From Isoetes taiwanensis (taxonomy: Eukaryota; Streptophyta; Lycopodiopsida; Isoetales; Isoetaceae), in contig JAJEKV010000204.1 in the NCBI GenBank assembly GCA_021234155.1, positions 1 through 64,000 on the forward strand: 64,000 nt of DNA, in the 5' to 3' direction. Within the stretch, counting starts at the first letter, position 1. Every line of letters begins with the position of its first letter. This document shows positions 44,423 to 56,579 of the stretch, one piece after another. The position numbers and the translations under genes are program-made. The notes beneath the pieces are model-generated. The model did no database searches. It was given only the letters and a program-made list of their open reading frames with translations, and was not told the origin of the DNA.

Positions 44423-45664
44423 ATGGATCCGGTAATTTTAGGTATGATTGCAATGCTTCTTAGGGCTATTTTGCTAGGTTTAGCATTGCAGAAGTTTTGC
44501 TTGGATCTCATTCAAGAGAACGAACTGGAAGATCCTATGGCAATAGTCGAGGAAGAAGAGTTCGAAGAAGACAACACTAGTCTTCAATGTGTATGTTCAA
44601 TATTGCTCTTGGCTGCAACCTCTCGACTAAGAAGACCACCGAGAAGATTTTGGGTTTGTCCGAGGCAGACCACACAATGGGATAACATTGACAATCATGC
44701 TTGGAATTGCCTTCCCTCATTTGAAGATGATATGTGGCATCAGTTCTATAGAATGAAGAGAAGGTCATTTGAAAAATTGGTTGGACTGATTGTGCCATAC
44801 CTGATCAGGCCGGGTCAGAAAGTTAGGCTCCCTGTAGATCCCAGGAAAGCAGTAGCCATGGTACTTTACTTTCTTGCTCATGGAGAGATGCCATTGCATG
44901 TCGGCCAAAGATTTTATGTTGGAAAGGCCACAGTCCAGAAATACACCAAGAAAGTGACTTTAGTTTTAGCATCCAAGACTATGCTTTACAAAAGGTTTGT
45001 TGCCTTACCCTCAGGTCAAAGACTACTTGATATCATTAAGGAATTTGAAGATGCCACAGGTCTGCCTAATATTTTTGGTGCTGTTGATGGTTCTCACATA
45101 TTTAAATATGAGAGAAAGCCATGGAGAAAAGACAAAGGGGATGATTATTACAGCGCCAGACACAAAAGACATTTCTGCCTCATGCAAGGTGTAGTAACAC
45201 ACTCTCGAATATTTGTCAATGTATCGTTAGTAGAACAGGTTACGTGCATGATTCCAATCGGTTTAAGAAGAGCCTATTGTACAAGAGGCTAGCATCAAAG
45301 CGATTTTTTGCAGGAACCTATTGTTCAAATGACAGGAAAAAAGATTAACAGAAGAGGTGAATTACTGGATGCAGATGTAACAGTTAGTATACCTCCAATG
45401 CTTTTGGGGGATTCGGCTTATCCAAGCAGAAGGTTTTTGATTAAGGTTTTTCCAGATGGCACGGGTGCTTCTGGCAAGTTCAATAAGAGGATTTGCAAGG
45501 GCAGGGGTTGTGTTGAGAATGGTTTTGGTATAGTGAAAGAAAAATTCAGAATTTTGAAAGCTCGCCTATTCACGTTGGTAGGGCAGCCAAGATTATTCAT
45601 CTTTTTGTGTCTTGTGGAATTTACGCATAATGGAAGACACGGATATGGAAATCTTTGCCCTTAG
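44423..45664 (+). pseudogene. Harbinger transposase (DDE_4), one frameshift
   Basis: ATG 44,423; first frame to 45,292, second 45,308-45,664. An acidic N-terminal region is followed by FEDDMWHQFYRMKRRSFEKL, VPYLIRPGQKVRLPVDPRKA (helix-turn-helix region), HVGQRFYVGKATVQKYTKKV, then GLPNIFGAVDGSHIFKYERK with the first catalytic Asp. A shift at about 45,230 puts TGYVHDSNRF, the block that follows, into another frame. Then PPMLLGDSAYPSRRFLIKVF has the second Asp, and GCVENGFGIVKEKFRILKAR the catalytic Glu. All three acidic residues are present. One small indel makes it inactive. Confidence 0.9.
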
Positions 45665-47275
45665 AACCGAATTGCCGGATGTTGCCTACTATGAGGCGAG
45701 AGGACATGAATAAGAAATTGAAGAAGGAAGGGGATTTGATAAGACATGTAATTTTTCAGAATAGAGAAGGTAGAAACTAGTTTGATTCATTCCACACACC
45801 TCATTTGGTTTGAGGTGTTCCCATTAATTGAATGTATTCTGCCATTTGTTGAGCAGAAATATGTACATGAACTTTCATGGAATCATTGAATTGAAACATT
45901 TGAATTGAAACAATGTTTGGATTTTGTGCACTTCACCTAGGTATAGCAAAAGTAAAACAATGTTTGTATCTTAATAGATTGTTTGCAGACTTTAAAGAAT
46001 GTTTGCAGAGTTTAAAGGAGGTTTGCAGACGAAAAATAATGTTTCCACAGTGAAACAGTGTTTGCATGTTTCCTTCTAGTGAATAAACATATCTGTGAAA
46101 ACAAATCATTGAGATAATGAATAAGACAATGAAAACAAGATAATAGACAAGTGTAGAAGATGATGAGCTGCTTTTATTTCCAAAAACTCAGTGCATTACA
46201 TGAACAAATCTTTGGAAAATAGAGTAGCCACGAGAAATGTTTGTGGTCCCCGGAATGCTTCTAAACTACAACTAAACAATCCTAAACTCCATGAACCTCC
46301 TCCACTTAACTTTTGTAACAATAGCATTTATGAAAAATGGGTTAGTGAAAATGTAGAATATGCACTGGCGAAGAATATATCGTGGAAATCTGAAAACACG
46401 TATTCACATTTCAATGATTTACAAAAATAAGACCATTTCATCATGGTGCGAGTCCAAAATAAGGCCTATGGCGTTTCAATTATCATACAACATTTGAACT
46501 AAGAACTAAACCACAAACGAAAAAAAAAAAGGCGAGGTAAAAAAAAAAAAAGGCTGAGTTCATGAAGAGGCTGCGTTCCTGAGACAAAAAAGGTTCTTCA
46601 AAGCAGTAGGCTATTCTGGGCAGTTCTCACATGCAACTGAAGGAATCCGGACCTCCCAAAGGCACCATCTACCATGATGCTTGACGTGCACAAGCTCAAC
46701 ATGTGCTCTCTGGCGAAAGGGGGCTTGCTCAGCCCATGCAATCAACTCGCTTCCACAAAAACCTCTTCCATAGCCATGTAACCAAGAATAACTCTTTGGT
46801 TGACGGAGGCATGGAAACTCTTTATCTTCAGACTCCACAATTTCGTTGGACTCCCTTTGTCATCTTTCTTTGGAAGCACTACTTCTTCGCTACCGCCATA
46901 TCGGAAGAGCTCAAGAGGCGAAGTACCACAGGGAAATGGCGCCGGACCAAGACCTTGCGCCTTGCCATCTTCGAGCCCAAAACAATAAAGATTCTAGCGC
47001 GAGAAACGAGACATGCATAATGGATTTTAAAGAGACATAGTACGAAACCTTTATGGCATTAAAATTTCATACTAGTCAAGATCAGGAATATTATTTCTCT
47101 CTCATTTTTTTTCCAATTGAGATCCCCAAACCACTTAGAAAGGTATGTTCCAATCATACTGAACCCGAACAGAACATAGTCTTTTAACTAACTTCCATAA
47201 ACTGAAGAACATACTTGTAAAACAGGAGAATAAAAAATTGAAAATGGCGGGGGGACAAAGGTCCATACCTCTAGA
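45665..47275. other. Harbinger interior between transposase and ORF1
   Basis: Non-coding interior with repeated GTTTGCAGA-like and AACAATGTTTG-like segments (45,910-46,070), A-runs at 46,520-46,550, and a segment homologous to 37,020-37,120 of the partial Harbinger copy. The small ORFs (46,191-46,430; 46,611-47,040) show no domain. Confidence 0.55.
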
Positions 47276-48478
47276 TTGCATACTAATTTGTCGTTTCGAT
47301 GCGACCAACTTAGCAATTTTCGGAAAGAGTGTCTTTGGTCATTTGGCAAATGCTTTTCTGTCATTGTAGCCATTGATTGGGCAATTTTTTAAAGTATTGG
47401 CGGAGACCTCATGGACTCAATTCCCTAATCAGTTCATGTTTCTTAACGATTCCTCCTTCATGAAATCTAGTTTCCTTTTTCATTTTCACCAAAATTTGGT
47501 AGCCATGTTTGATATCCCTGCTGCAATTTCTTCATCAATATGAACCCGAGATCTCTTTTTACTTGTTGGCTTACCACTAACCCCTGGCTGATTACATGCA
47601 GCAGACCGAGGACTTGTGTCCGAAGGATTGAAAGCACTTGGAGTTTCTTTGCCAGAATTTTTTTCTTGTGCACTTGAATTGTCTTTGCTACCATTTGCTT
47701 CATTTGCCTTGGGGGGACTGGGGTTATCATCTGGAACGTTTACAAATTCTTCTTCCACAAATGAAGCATTTGTTCCAATTGTCTCATAGAATGCATCAGA
47801 CATGTAGGTATTTGGAAACATATCAGCATCCTAGAATGCCTCGGCCCCAAATTCCCCATCATCCCCTGCACCTGGAATGTCTCTCTCATTAGTAACTCCA
47901 TGTTTCAGATCTTCCATAGCTTCAAACCAAGGCCAGGTAGATGGTTCTGATCCAGTTCTCTCGGATGCCTCTTTTTCATCCCTGAATTTGATCTGCAATT
48001 TATCCCACTTGTTCCTTAACTGTCTCAAATCTTCAAGCCCATGAACTGTGGGTTGTAAGTTCAACATAATCTCTCTCCATTGCCCTGCAGAAAGATTAAT
48101 ACTACCATTATTGTGAACCTTGTACTCCTTCATCAAAGCAAGCATGGTGGAGATTGCATTGTCAGACCAATCAACCGGAGTTTTCCTTTTCTTGGCCGGG
48201 TTCATAGCAACAGAATTGCTATCGTGCACAACTAAGGCTAATTCATTGGGGAGGGGTTCAGATTGAACCTCACGCAAGCCATTTTCCTGCTGATCCCTCT
48301 TCTTTCCCCGTGCAATGCCATTGGAAGCCCGTGAAGGTTCAGAATTTATCTCAATGGCCACAGATTGGGAAACTGATCCAGTCATCCTTTTAGTTCTTCT
48401 AGGAACCAATTTCTCGCTCCTCGGTGGAATGAAAGGCTTCTTAGCAGTCGGCATGGAGGATCTGGTAGCCTTTGTCAT
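47276..48478 (-). pseudogene. Harbinger ORF1 (MYB/SANT-like), broken copy
   Basis: ATG 48,478 opens MTKATRSSMPTAKKPFIPPR and a basic N terminus absent from the other copy, then the same SANT-like region (QLRNKWDKLQIKFRDEKEAS). The frame ends at TAG 47,831-47,833 where the intact copy has Glu (AFEDAG becomes AF-stop-DAD). Downstream homologous sequence continues (MFPNTYMSDAFYETIGTNAS, VHIDEEIAAGISNMA), but shifts near 47,490, and several more follow before the end (KIAKLVASKRQ at about 47,285). Non-functional. Confidence 0.85.
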
Positions 48479-48887
48479 GTTCTTTAGAAAATTTGTGTCT
48501 GCTATTTCAATCTATTAGATGCTAAAAAAATGCCTATCACCAAAGCAATGAACGAATTGAAGTAAAGTAATTCTCGAAATGCTTACCGGATTGAGAATTG
48601 GCGCTTAATGCTCCGCTAGGAGGGAAGGAATTGGGATCTGATTCTTGGAGCCCGCCCACCTAGAACAGAGGCCGGAATTAAGGTCGAAATTTCCGGCCTC
48701 CAAAAACGATCCCCATAAATTTTTCGGGGCGTTGGGCTTAACGGCCCATTAATTGATGGAAACGCCCCTAACAGCAGTTAGGGGCGAATTTACCTCTAAA
48801 TGCGAGAGTCCACACTCCCATTATCTCTCCTCCCATTTCGTCTTTCAAATCATCTCTCATGATCTCTCGGCTCTCATGTGGCCGACG

Positions 48888-49050
<163 letters not shown>

Positions 49051-49104
49051 GTTGGATCTCTCTCTGGCGTTAAAATACTATCTATCTATCTATCTCTCTC
49101 TCTC

Positions 49105-49855
49105 TGGCATGCTACTTGCAGAAACGAGCAAGTTACCACTGGAAGGAGAAGCATTGTTCCAAACGTTGAATTATCTTTGCAAACTTAAAAACATTAGATG
49201 ATGAAAGTTTACCACATTTGGCATTAGTCGAGAGTGAACCAAAGGGCTGGCATGCAGATATTGGCAAGCAGGATAGAAGAATATGGGTGGAAACTAATAT
49301 AAAAAATAAAATATGGCAGGCAGCTGGGAGCAAAATGTTAATTAGAGGGATGTGAATCCAAACAATAAGGAAATGTCATATCTAGCAGAAGGAACCTCTT
49401 TAAATAATAGACATGTTATATCCCGAACAAGGCTAAGCGGGCATCATCTTGAGATCGATGTTGGCAAATGGAAGAAGATCCCCCAGGACCAAAGACCTTG
49501 TAGGATTTGTGGTGACGAAGTAGAAGACGAAGCCCATTTCATTCTATACTGTCTAGCATACCAATCATTAAGGAATGGGTTTGATGTCTCTGGCCAAACT
49601 CTACAAGGCTTTTTCATATTTCCAGCTAATCTTATAAGTAATTACCTTAAGGATGCCCTAGTATTGAGGGAAACCTTTGATAAAAAGACATAATATGTTA
49701 TTAGAAGACTTTGAGAATATTTGAGATGAAGAGAGCAACACTCATCCTTGTTGAAAGGGAGTGTCGTATAGATTATATTGATTGTTATTGTGCTGCATCT
49801 AATAGACCTGATGGTCTTATAGATGAATAAAACATTTCATTTCATTTCATTTCAT
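49105..49855 (+). mobile_element. LINE copy 3, 5' truncated, CT-associated family
   Basis: Starts directly after CTCTCTCTCT with MLLAETSKLPLEGEAL, the ORF2 C-terminal region, then RHVISRTRLSGHHLEIDVGK and the zinc motif CRICGDEVEDEAHFILYC in a second frame. The 3' end has the hairpin CATCT, AAT, AGACC, TGAT, GGTCT, TAT, AGATG (49,796-49,825), AATAAAACA and four CATTT units, then a CT-rich TCCC/TTCC tract. Frame breaks near 49,200 and 49,350. Confidence 0.85.
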
Positions 49856-49887
49856 GTCTCCCTCCCTCCTTCCCTTCCTCCCTCCAT

Positions 49888-49955
49888 TGGTTTAGTGGCT
49901 AGTCCATTGGGTAGCAATTAAGAGATTTTGTGTTCAAGTCTCTGGGGGTTCGTCA
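49888..49955 (+). repeat. tRNA-derived SINE-like segment
   Basis: TTGGTTTAGTGGCTAGTCC resembles an RNA polymerase III A box and TGTTCAAGTCTC, 38-40 bp downstream, resembles a B box, with tRNA-like spacing. No complete tRNA can be folded (acceptor stems do not pair), so a SINE head or tRNA pseudogene is more likely than a working tRNA. It sits between the tail of LINE copy 3 and the start of copy 4. Confidence 0.4.
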
Positions 49956-49964
49956 TATGTCCTT

Positions 49965-52075
49965 ATGGATGCTCAGGAGGAATTGGTAAGAGACTTGTTA
50001 GTGCAACCTTCTACATTTTGGAAGAAACTCAATCAAGGTAGGCATGAAGAATCCCATTTGCATGCGAAGGATATGATAGACATGGTAAGAAAATTGTATC
50101 ATGTAGAAGGGGCAAAATCGGAAGTGCACCTTTTCTTTTTCAAAAGCTGACGTCCAATGGGGGCTTGATAAGCTTGCCAATAGGAAGGTGGCAGATGCCA
50201 CGGGCCTAGTGGTCGAGCTTCTAAAGTGGGCAAGGCCTAAAATGGTGAAGGCACTTATACTAATGTTTAATAAAGCATTGAGGGAAGGTTTTCCTTCAGC
50301 CTGGCAGGTCAATAGGGTACAGGAGACAGAAATGACCCTAGCAACTACATAATGATTATGGTTAGTAACTTATATCTAAAGTTGTATGCTACAATTATAG
50401 AGCACAAAATTAGCAGTTGGGCAGAGGCATATGATGTTAGAGCCAAGGGGCAAATAGGGTTCAGGCCTCAGAAATTCACAATAGACCACGTTATCACTTT
50501 TCGGGGGATAGATGCTGTCAAAGGGACAAGAAAACCACTATTTGCTACGTTTGTGGATTGCATCAAGGCCTTTGATATGGCATGCAGGGGCAATCTATGG
50601 ATTAGTATGGAACGCATAAGTGCGTATGAAGAGTACAGAGATGCGGTAAGATTGCTTTATGAGAAAGCTTTGGTTAAACTCTCTCAGCCTTTCAGTGAGG
50701 AGTGTGGGATGTAGTGATCAATAACATTGGAGCCAAGCAAGGGTGTCCCATGTCTTTGGAATTTTTATTGATGAACTGGAAGAATGGGTACAAAATATCG
50801 AGGAGGGGGGGAACCACTTTGGCTGGGTATATTATTCGCTTGCTTTTATATGCCGATGACATAGTTTTGATAGCCAGGAGCAAGGAAGGGATGCATAAAC
50901 ACTTAGAGGTCTGGCTGATTTCTGTGATGCTAAAGGGCTGAGGGTGAATTTGAGTAAAACTAAGGTGGTAATTTTTGGGATACTGGACAAAAATTATGCT
51001 TTCTTTTATAAAGGCAACCCTGTTGAGGTATCCACATCTTACAAGTATCTGAAGATTATGGTGGATAAGAACTTCAGTTGGAACCAAATAGCAGAGCAGA
51101 GAGTGAATGGAGGACTTAAGGCCTTTTTTCGCGATGCAAAGACAATGTGTGAAAGAAGATGTTTGGAAATTTAATTTGAAGAAAATGCTATTTAAAAACC
51201 TGGGTGCAAGTGGTTGTGCTATATGGTTGTGAAGTGTGGGGCCGGGTTTATCTTTGGAAATGTGGCAGAAAATTCGAAAAAGTGCAAAAGAAATTTTTGC
51301 ATGCTAAACTTGGGGTTAAACTGCAAAATTCATACAAAATGATGCTAGCGGAATGTGGTATGCTACCACTAGAGTGTGAGGCTATATGCCAATTTTTAGC
51401 ATAGCTATGCAAGGTAGGTAGCCTAGCTGACAACAACTATCCCTGTTTAGCTCTAAAGGAGTCATTTGATAAATGAAGGTATGCAGATGGCATGATTTAG
51501 CTAAGAAAATGGGAGCTAAGCATTGAGGGGCTAGGTCAAAATAAGGATAAGATCAGGGAGTGGGTGGTGGAGATAGTTATGCACCACGTATAGTCTAGAC
51601 CGGGCATAAAAATGATGCATTACAGGGCGCAGATGAATCCTACACTGCAGGAGATGAGTTATTTGAACGCTAACATCTCGGTCAGAAGACATGTCATTTG
51701 CATAATGAAGTTGAGCGCGCATCACTTGAATGTGGAGGTAGGGAGATGGATGAAAATTGCATATGAATACAGAGTATGTCGAGCATGTGGAGCAAATGAG
51801 GTTGAGGATGAAGAGCACGTAATTTTAAGGTGTCCTGCATACCAAGCTTTGAGGGGTAGATTTGACATCCAAGTCACTGATCTTATATCCAGCAAGTCGT
51901 ACTGCAAGTTTTTTGATGAATGTGTTACAGTTGAGAGAAACAAATATAAAAATATTTAAAGGGATAATTAATGATGGAGGAGTGAGCGAGCATGATGAGG
52001 AACCTCTGGTTTTTATAGACATGTGTGAAGCCATTACAATAATGCCAAATAACTGCAATGTCTTCTCACTATAGA
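49965..52075 (+). mobile_element. LINE copy 4, 5' truncated and degenerate
   Basis: ORF2 pieces in order: DLLVQPSTFWKKLNQGRHEE, YIMIMVSNLYLKLYATIIEH, AKGQIGFRPQKFTIDHVITF, TFVDCIKAFDMACRGNLWIS, GAKQGCPMSLEFLLMNWKN, RLLLYADDIVLIARS (YADD intact), NLSKTKVVIFG, TSYKYLKIMVDKN, VVLYGCEVWG, MLAECGMLPLECEAICQFL, HHLNVEVGRWMKIAYEYRVC, ACGANEVEDEEHVILRCPAY. More than ten stops or shifts. Related to copy 2 but older. The 3' hairpin and CT tail are not found after 52,075, so the 3' end is lost or different. Confidence 0.85.
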
Positions 52076-52202
52076 AAATACCTTTATATTCTTTGGACTA
52101 GATTACATATGTATAATTATTCCATCAATTATATGTTTTTCTTGGAAGTCACTTGGAAAGTTTGATTCAAATATAGCTTCAATTTGTATTGACTTTAATA
52201 TA

Positions 52203-52578
52203 TTTCTTTTTTCTTTTTTCTTTTTTTTTTTCTTTTTTTGAAGGACGAAAGCAAAAAAGTTTATTAATTATATATGAAAAGTATAGAATGCACATGTCTC
52301 ATCTAACTATGTAAGCACAAGAAGATGCCACAAAAACACGAGCCAGAAGCACAATATATTTACTTCAAAATAGAAGACTAATGATAAGAACCAATTTGAA
52401 GATATTGAATCCAAATACGTTCCCTCATTTCTGGCTCAAGGGAGGAACATAAGCCATCAGCATCTTAGCCTAGGCCCCAACAGTAATGCCGCGTGCAGAT
52501 GAGTAGATGCCCTGAAAAATGTAGCGTCTATGATGCTCTTATATCAAATACATGAGCCACCCATAACCAAGATAGAAT
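52203..52578 (-). mobile_element. 3' tail of an L1-type LINE, minus strand
   Basis: A T-rich run (52,203-52,242; poly-A on the minus strand) is followed by sequence that, read on the minus strand, ends the L1 3' region. Its other end is the copia LTR at 52,579. The bases next to the LTR, read as complement, join to the L1 zinc-finger segment now at 56,580-56,974; together they give a continuous reading (QRAFLSWLWVAHVFDIRAS) across the copia target site. Confidence 0.65.
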
Positions 52579-53150
52579 TGATAGAGTTTAGTTAGAAACA
52601 GACCATTCAATATTCAATTTCCTTTTCTCAATTCATATCACAACTTACACAAAGTTCATTACAACCTTAGCACAAATGTAAGCCTTAAACTATTGAAATT
52701 CAATATTTGAGCACTGTAGCAATGGTCTATGAATCGAAATTCATTGCAATGAGCTATATCAAACCGACAACCCAGGCATCCATAAACTCATGGATCCGGC
52801 ACTGCTTAATCACAGATAATCTTTACACAGATCTAATCCTTCTTATATTTTGTTTATTCGGCACCGATCCAACATGAATTGGCACCAGAATCGCCTCAAG
52901 CTTCTCCTTTCTAACCAATAAGCCTTAAGTTCCCTTATTTCGACCTTAGGAACTTTCGACCCTTTAATTCTCCTTCAGCAACTTAGGTTAAGTTTCAGGT
53001 TCCCATGTTTCTGAATCTTCATATACTATGTAACCATGTAGATCCCTATATAATATAAAGATCTTCTGATACTGTAACCTTAGCTCATCATTACAATATG
53101 CTGATACTTTAAACTTAGCTCACCATTACAATATGATCATCTTCCTTTCA
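52579..53150 (-). repeat. 3' LTR of the inversion-split copia element
   Basis: 572 bp, on the minus strand starting TGAAAGGAAGATGATCATAT and ending CTAAACTCTATCA. A purine tract (GAAGGGAGAG) precedes it on the coding side. The 5-bp AGAAT (52,574-52,578) outside it is one target duplication. It is an inverted copy of 56,975-57,648; the other is 102 bp longer, mostly because of an extra ~80 bp at 57,220-57,305. Confidence 0.9.
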
Positions 53151-54393
53151 CTCTCCCTTCATATTGTAATCCCTGCAATTTATCATTTCTCTCAATTGAC
53201 AATATTTAACTTCTGTCAATGGCTTTGTCAGAATATCAGCCAGCTGCTGACTTGTAGGTATGTACTGAATTTGAATAATCCCTTTGCTCACCATATCCCT
53301 AATGAAATGCATCTCCAATTCAATATGCTTGGTTCTTTCATGCAAGACAGGGTTTTTTGTCATTGATGTACAACTTGTACTGTCTGAATTCAAGATCAGA
53401 GGATCCTTTTGAATCATTCCCAGCTCATTTAGAAGTCTCCTGCTCCATGCAATTTCTTTGGCTGCAAGTGTAGTAGCTGAGTATTCTGCCTCAGCTAAAG
53501 ATAGTGCAATGGCATGCTGTTTCTTGCATTTCCATGAAATAGGTCCTCCTCCTAACATTAGGATAAAACCAAAAGTGGATTCTGCCTCATCAAGGTCACC
53601 ACCCCAGTCAGAGTCACAGAAACTTTTCAGTTCTAAATTTTCTGAATCAAATCTAATCCAAAATCAATGGTTTCTTTAAGATATCTGATCACTCTCTTTG
53701 CTGCTTGCCAATGCGTGATTCCATAATTATGACAATATCTACTCAAAATGTTTACAGCATATAAAATATCTGGCCTTGTACAATTAGCCAGATATAGCAG
53801 ACAACCAACTAATTCTCGATAAGGCAACTTTTCTGCTTCCAATGTTTCCTTTTCTGTTTTTGGACTGTTATCATTTGACAATTTGTTCCTGGTACCATTG
53901 GTGTTTTAACACCTTTGCATTCTTCCATTTTAAACCTTTTCAATACTCCAGCTATGTTTGCTCCCTGGGATAATGTCATAATTTTTCTGCTTCTGTCCCT
54001 GCATTTTTTGAGCTCTCCCAAATCTGTCATTTTGAACCTGTTTTTCAGAATATCTTTGCGCTTCTGCATAATGATTAAGTTGCTACTGACCATTATATTA
54101 TCATCAACATATAGGGCAATGTAGCAAAAATCTGAACCTTCCTTAAACATGTACAAGTTACCATCATCTTTGAGCTTAAGAAAACCTTGTTCTCTTAAGT
54201 AATTATCCATACACATGTACCATTGTCTGGGTGATTGTTTCAACCCATATACAACCCTTTTCAGCTTCCGTACTTTATCTCTCCCTTGCTCAAAACCAGG
54301 GGGCTGTTTCATATACACTTCTTCCTCCAATTTAGCATTTAAGAAGGCAATGCTGACATCCATGTGATGTACCTCTAAATCTTTAAGTGCTAC
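53151..54393 (-). pseudogene. copia RT C-terminal part and RNase H, 3' half of split element
   Basis: From the break at 54,393: VALKDLEVHHMDVSIAFLNA, KLEEEVYMKQPPGFEQG, KLKRVVYGLKQSPRQWYMCM, IALYVDDNIMVSSN (YVDD intact), RFKMTDLGELKKC, a frameshift near 53,880, YRELVGCLLYLANCTRPDIL, then near 53,640 another shift and RNase H: ISWKCKKQHAIALSLAEAEY, LNSDSTSCTSM, HERTKHIELEMHFIRDMVSK, ADILTKPL. The protein begins mid-RT; the missing N-terminal RT is on the plus strand ending at 60,053. Confidence 0.9.
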
Positions 54394-56579
54394 GGAACCC
54401 ATCGAGGGGAGAGGGTTTTCAGTAGGGAACTTGCAAGAGGCACCGCCGCAAGTTCTAATTTCATATTCTTATGTGGTTATCGAAATCATATGTTTTTTTT
54501 TTTCCGTACAACAAGGATTTGTGAAAGTGAGACATGCATTGCTTACATGCGACTTGATACAAACTCCAAATATGAGTTTGGCTTACATTTGATTATAACT
54601 TTATGTTTTACTTTCATTCTAGAATTGACTATCCACTTAAATTAACTCCAAAAGCAAAACTCAACTAGCTACAATCCCTAAATTAGATAGTCGTTTGTAG
54701 AACCTCAATTAATATAAATCTAGCAATATAGTATTTTGGACTACAACAACTTTGCAGTCACTTGAACAGACAAAATACTATTCTTAAATAACAAGTATCA
54801 CAACATATGGAATTGTAATGCATTTTATTTTTATTTTTATTTCATTTTTAACCGCATAGTAGGAGAGGATTCCATTACAAAGGATCCTTCATTAGAGAAG
54901 ACTCAATGCGAGTGAGACTGCACTCGATGGCAAAACTTTGTCACATGTATTTATTAGGGTCTCAAAATTTGTTTGAAACAAAGCTTCAATCCACTATTGA
55001 AATATGAAAATGTGTTGCATTCTTTTGAATCCTAATTGCACTTTATCCATTGACGGAGGGCATTGATCTAGCTTTCTTCTATGGTTGTAGCATGCATCCA
55101 GTTCTTAGTTCTATCAATTCTTTTCTATATTGCCTAATACTTGTGGATTTGTGTAGCATAGGGATTTTTCCAATGAATCGATTTTTGAAAGACCATATTC
55201 CTTCTTTATTGATTCTTCTACATGGTTGCAAGATTTATTTTACAACGATAATGCTTACCAAGTTCAAGTTCCCTTCAAATCCTTGGAACTTATGCATTTC
55301 TTTCTTCAATTCGATACTTTCCAATAATATTTTTTTTATTTTAGGCCAGAGCTTTGTAGGACAATTCATTTTGATGGCTATGGTTTGTTGAAGTGTTTCT
55401 GGTATGATCTTCTTTTCCACGAGCCATAGTATCTCGGATGCATGCTCTAGATTGGAACAATTTGAACAGTAGGATCGTCTATGATATGGTTTGGGTACTT
55501 GCAGTACGAGATAAAACCTCGTAGAGGTTGGGGCTCATGAAGAATTCGCCCCTTTGGGAGGTTTTGAGGGTAGTCCTTATTAATTGGTATTAGAGCCAAG
55601 GTTTGATTCGTCGTGGCAACATTAGTGTGTTCCATATGCTTGGGGGCAAGCTGATATGGTTTGGGTGCTTGGGGTATGAGATAAAGGCTCGTAGAGATTG
55701 GAGCTCATGAAGGATCCACCCTTTGGGGAGTTGTTAAGGCTATAGAGGGTAGTCCTTGCCACTCTATATATAGTTCATAAAAAACCAAGCCATATGAATC
55801 GTAAGATATATCCCAAAACAACTGGAGTCATAAGATCTCGAATTGACAATCTAGATTAGCGCGACAAGTATAACAACATATAATATATTAGATATATAGT
55901 TGATCTACCTACGTACTCTTTTTTAAGCAATGTTGTTTGTAAGTTGGTCTATTTATGTACTTTTTCATTTTGGTACGGATTTACTTAAAACTTGTTTACA
56001 TATAACTTATGAGTTGTATTATGAGTTATAATGCAAGTAATACAAATGCGTTCATCTTCTAATCCTAGTAGTAATGATTGTACTAGCCCATTGTATGGGT
56101 CCCATGACCTATTGATCTCCGTGAACGTTAAAAAAACTATGCTATTCTATTCTATTCTAAGTTTTGTGATTAAAAAATTAGATTCTTTCATTTTGGGCTT
56201 TTGTCTGGCATCTGAAAGGTTGGGACTTAAGAACTTTCTGTCATGCGAAAGGCATAAAATTATTTTGTTTGCCCTCCAAAAATCGTCAAATTCTAACATT
56301 GATGATCCTTGCCCTCTTGTGGCAACTATATAACATATATGTACTTATCAGAGCCAACAAATATAATTATAAAATATATATAATTATTGATTTTACTTAC
56401 TGGTCTCTTATTACCAAAATATAGTTGTCAGTTCCACTATGACGTGTAATTTGTTCTCCATATGCAATTTTGTTTGTCATCACTTTAGAAACCTTTGAAA
56501 GATATTGAAGATCCGTTACTCCCACAACATCTAGGGTTCTATCTCACTGCGCTCCTATAATATTCACAAAGGCAAGCAC
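54394..56579. other. Inverted flanking DNA without a recognisable gene
   Basis: AT-rich sequence that lies inside the proposed inversion. A ~110-bp segment is present twice in tandem (about 55,483-55,590 and 55,652-55,770: GATATGGTTTGGGT, GAGATAAA, CTCATGAAG, GGTAGTCCTT), with TTGGTATTAGAGCCAAGG between the copies, which resembles a retrotransposon primer binding site. The ORFs at 55,050-55,391 and 56,031-56,333 have no known domain. Confidence 0.45.

Larger units (their letters stand above)
44091..48887. mobile_element. PIF/Harbinger element inserted in a LINE CT tail
   Basis: Ends GGTTGGCCACATGA (44,091-44,104) and the complement CGTCGGCCACATGA (48,874-48,887) are inverted repeats with two differences. 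Inside are a transposase gene on the plus strand (44,423-45,664) and ORF1 on the minus strand (48,478 to about 47,280), pointing at each other. Left flank is the CT tail of LINE copy 2, right flank is (CT)n. CTT lies on both sides (one base further out on the left), which would suit a 3-bp duplication, but in a CT tract this is not decisive; PIF elements usually duplicate TWA. Confidence 0.85.
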
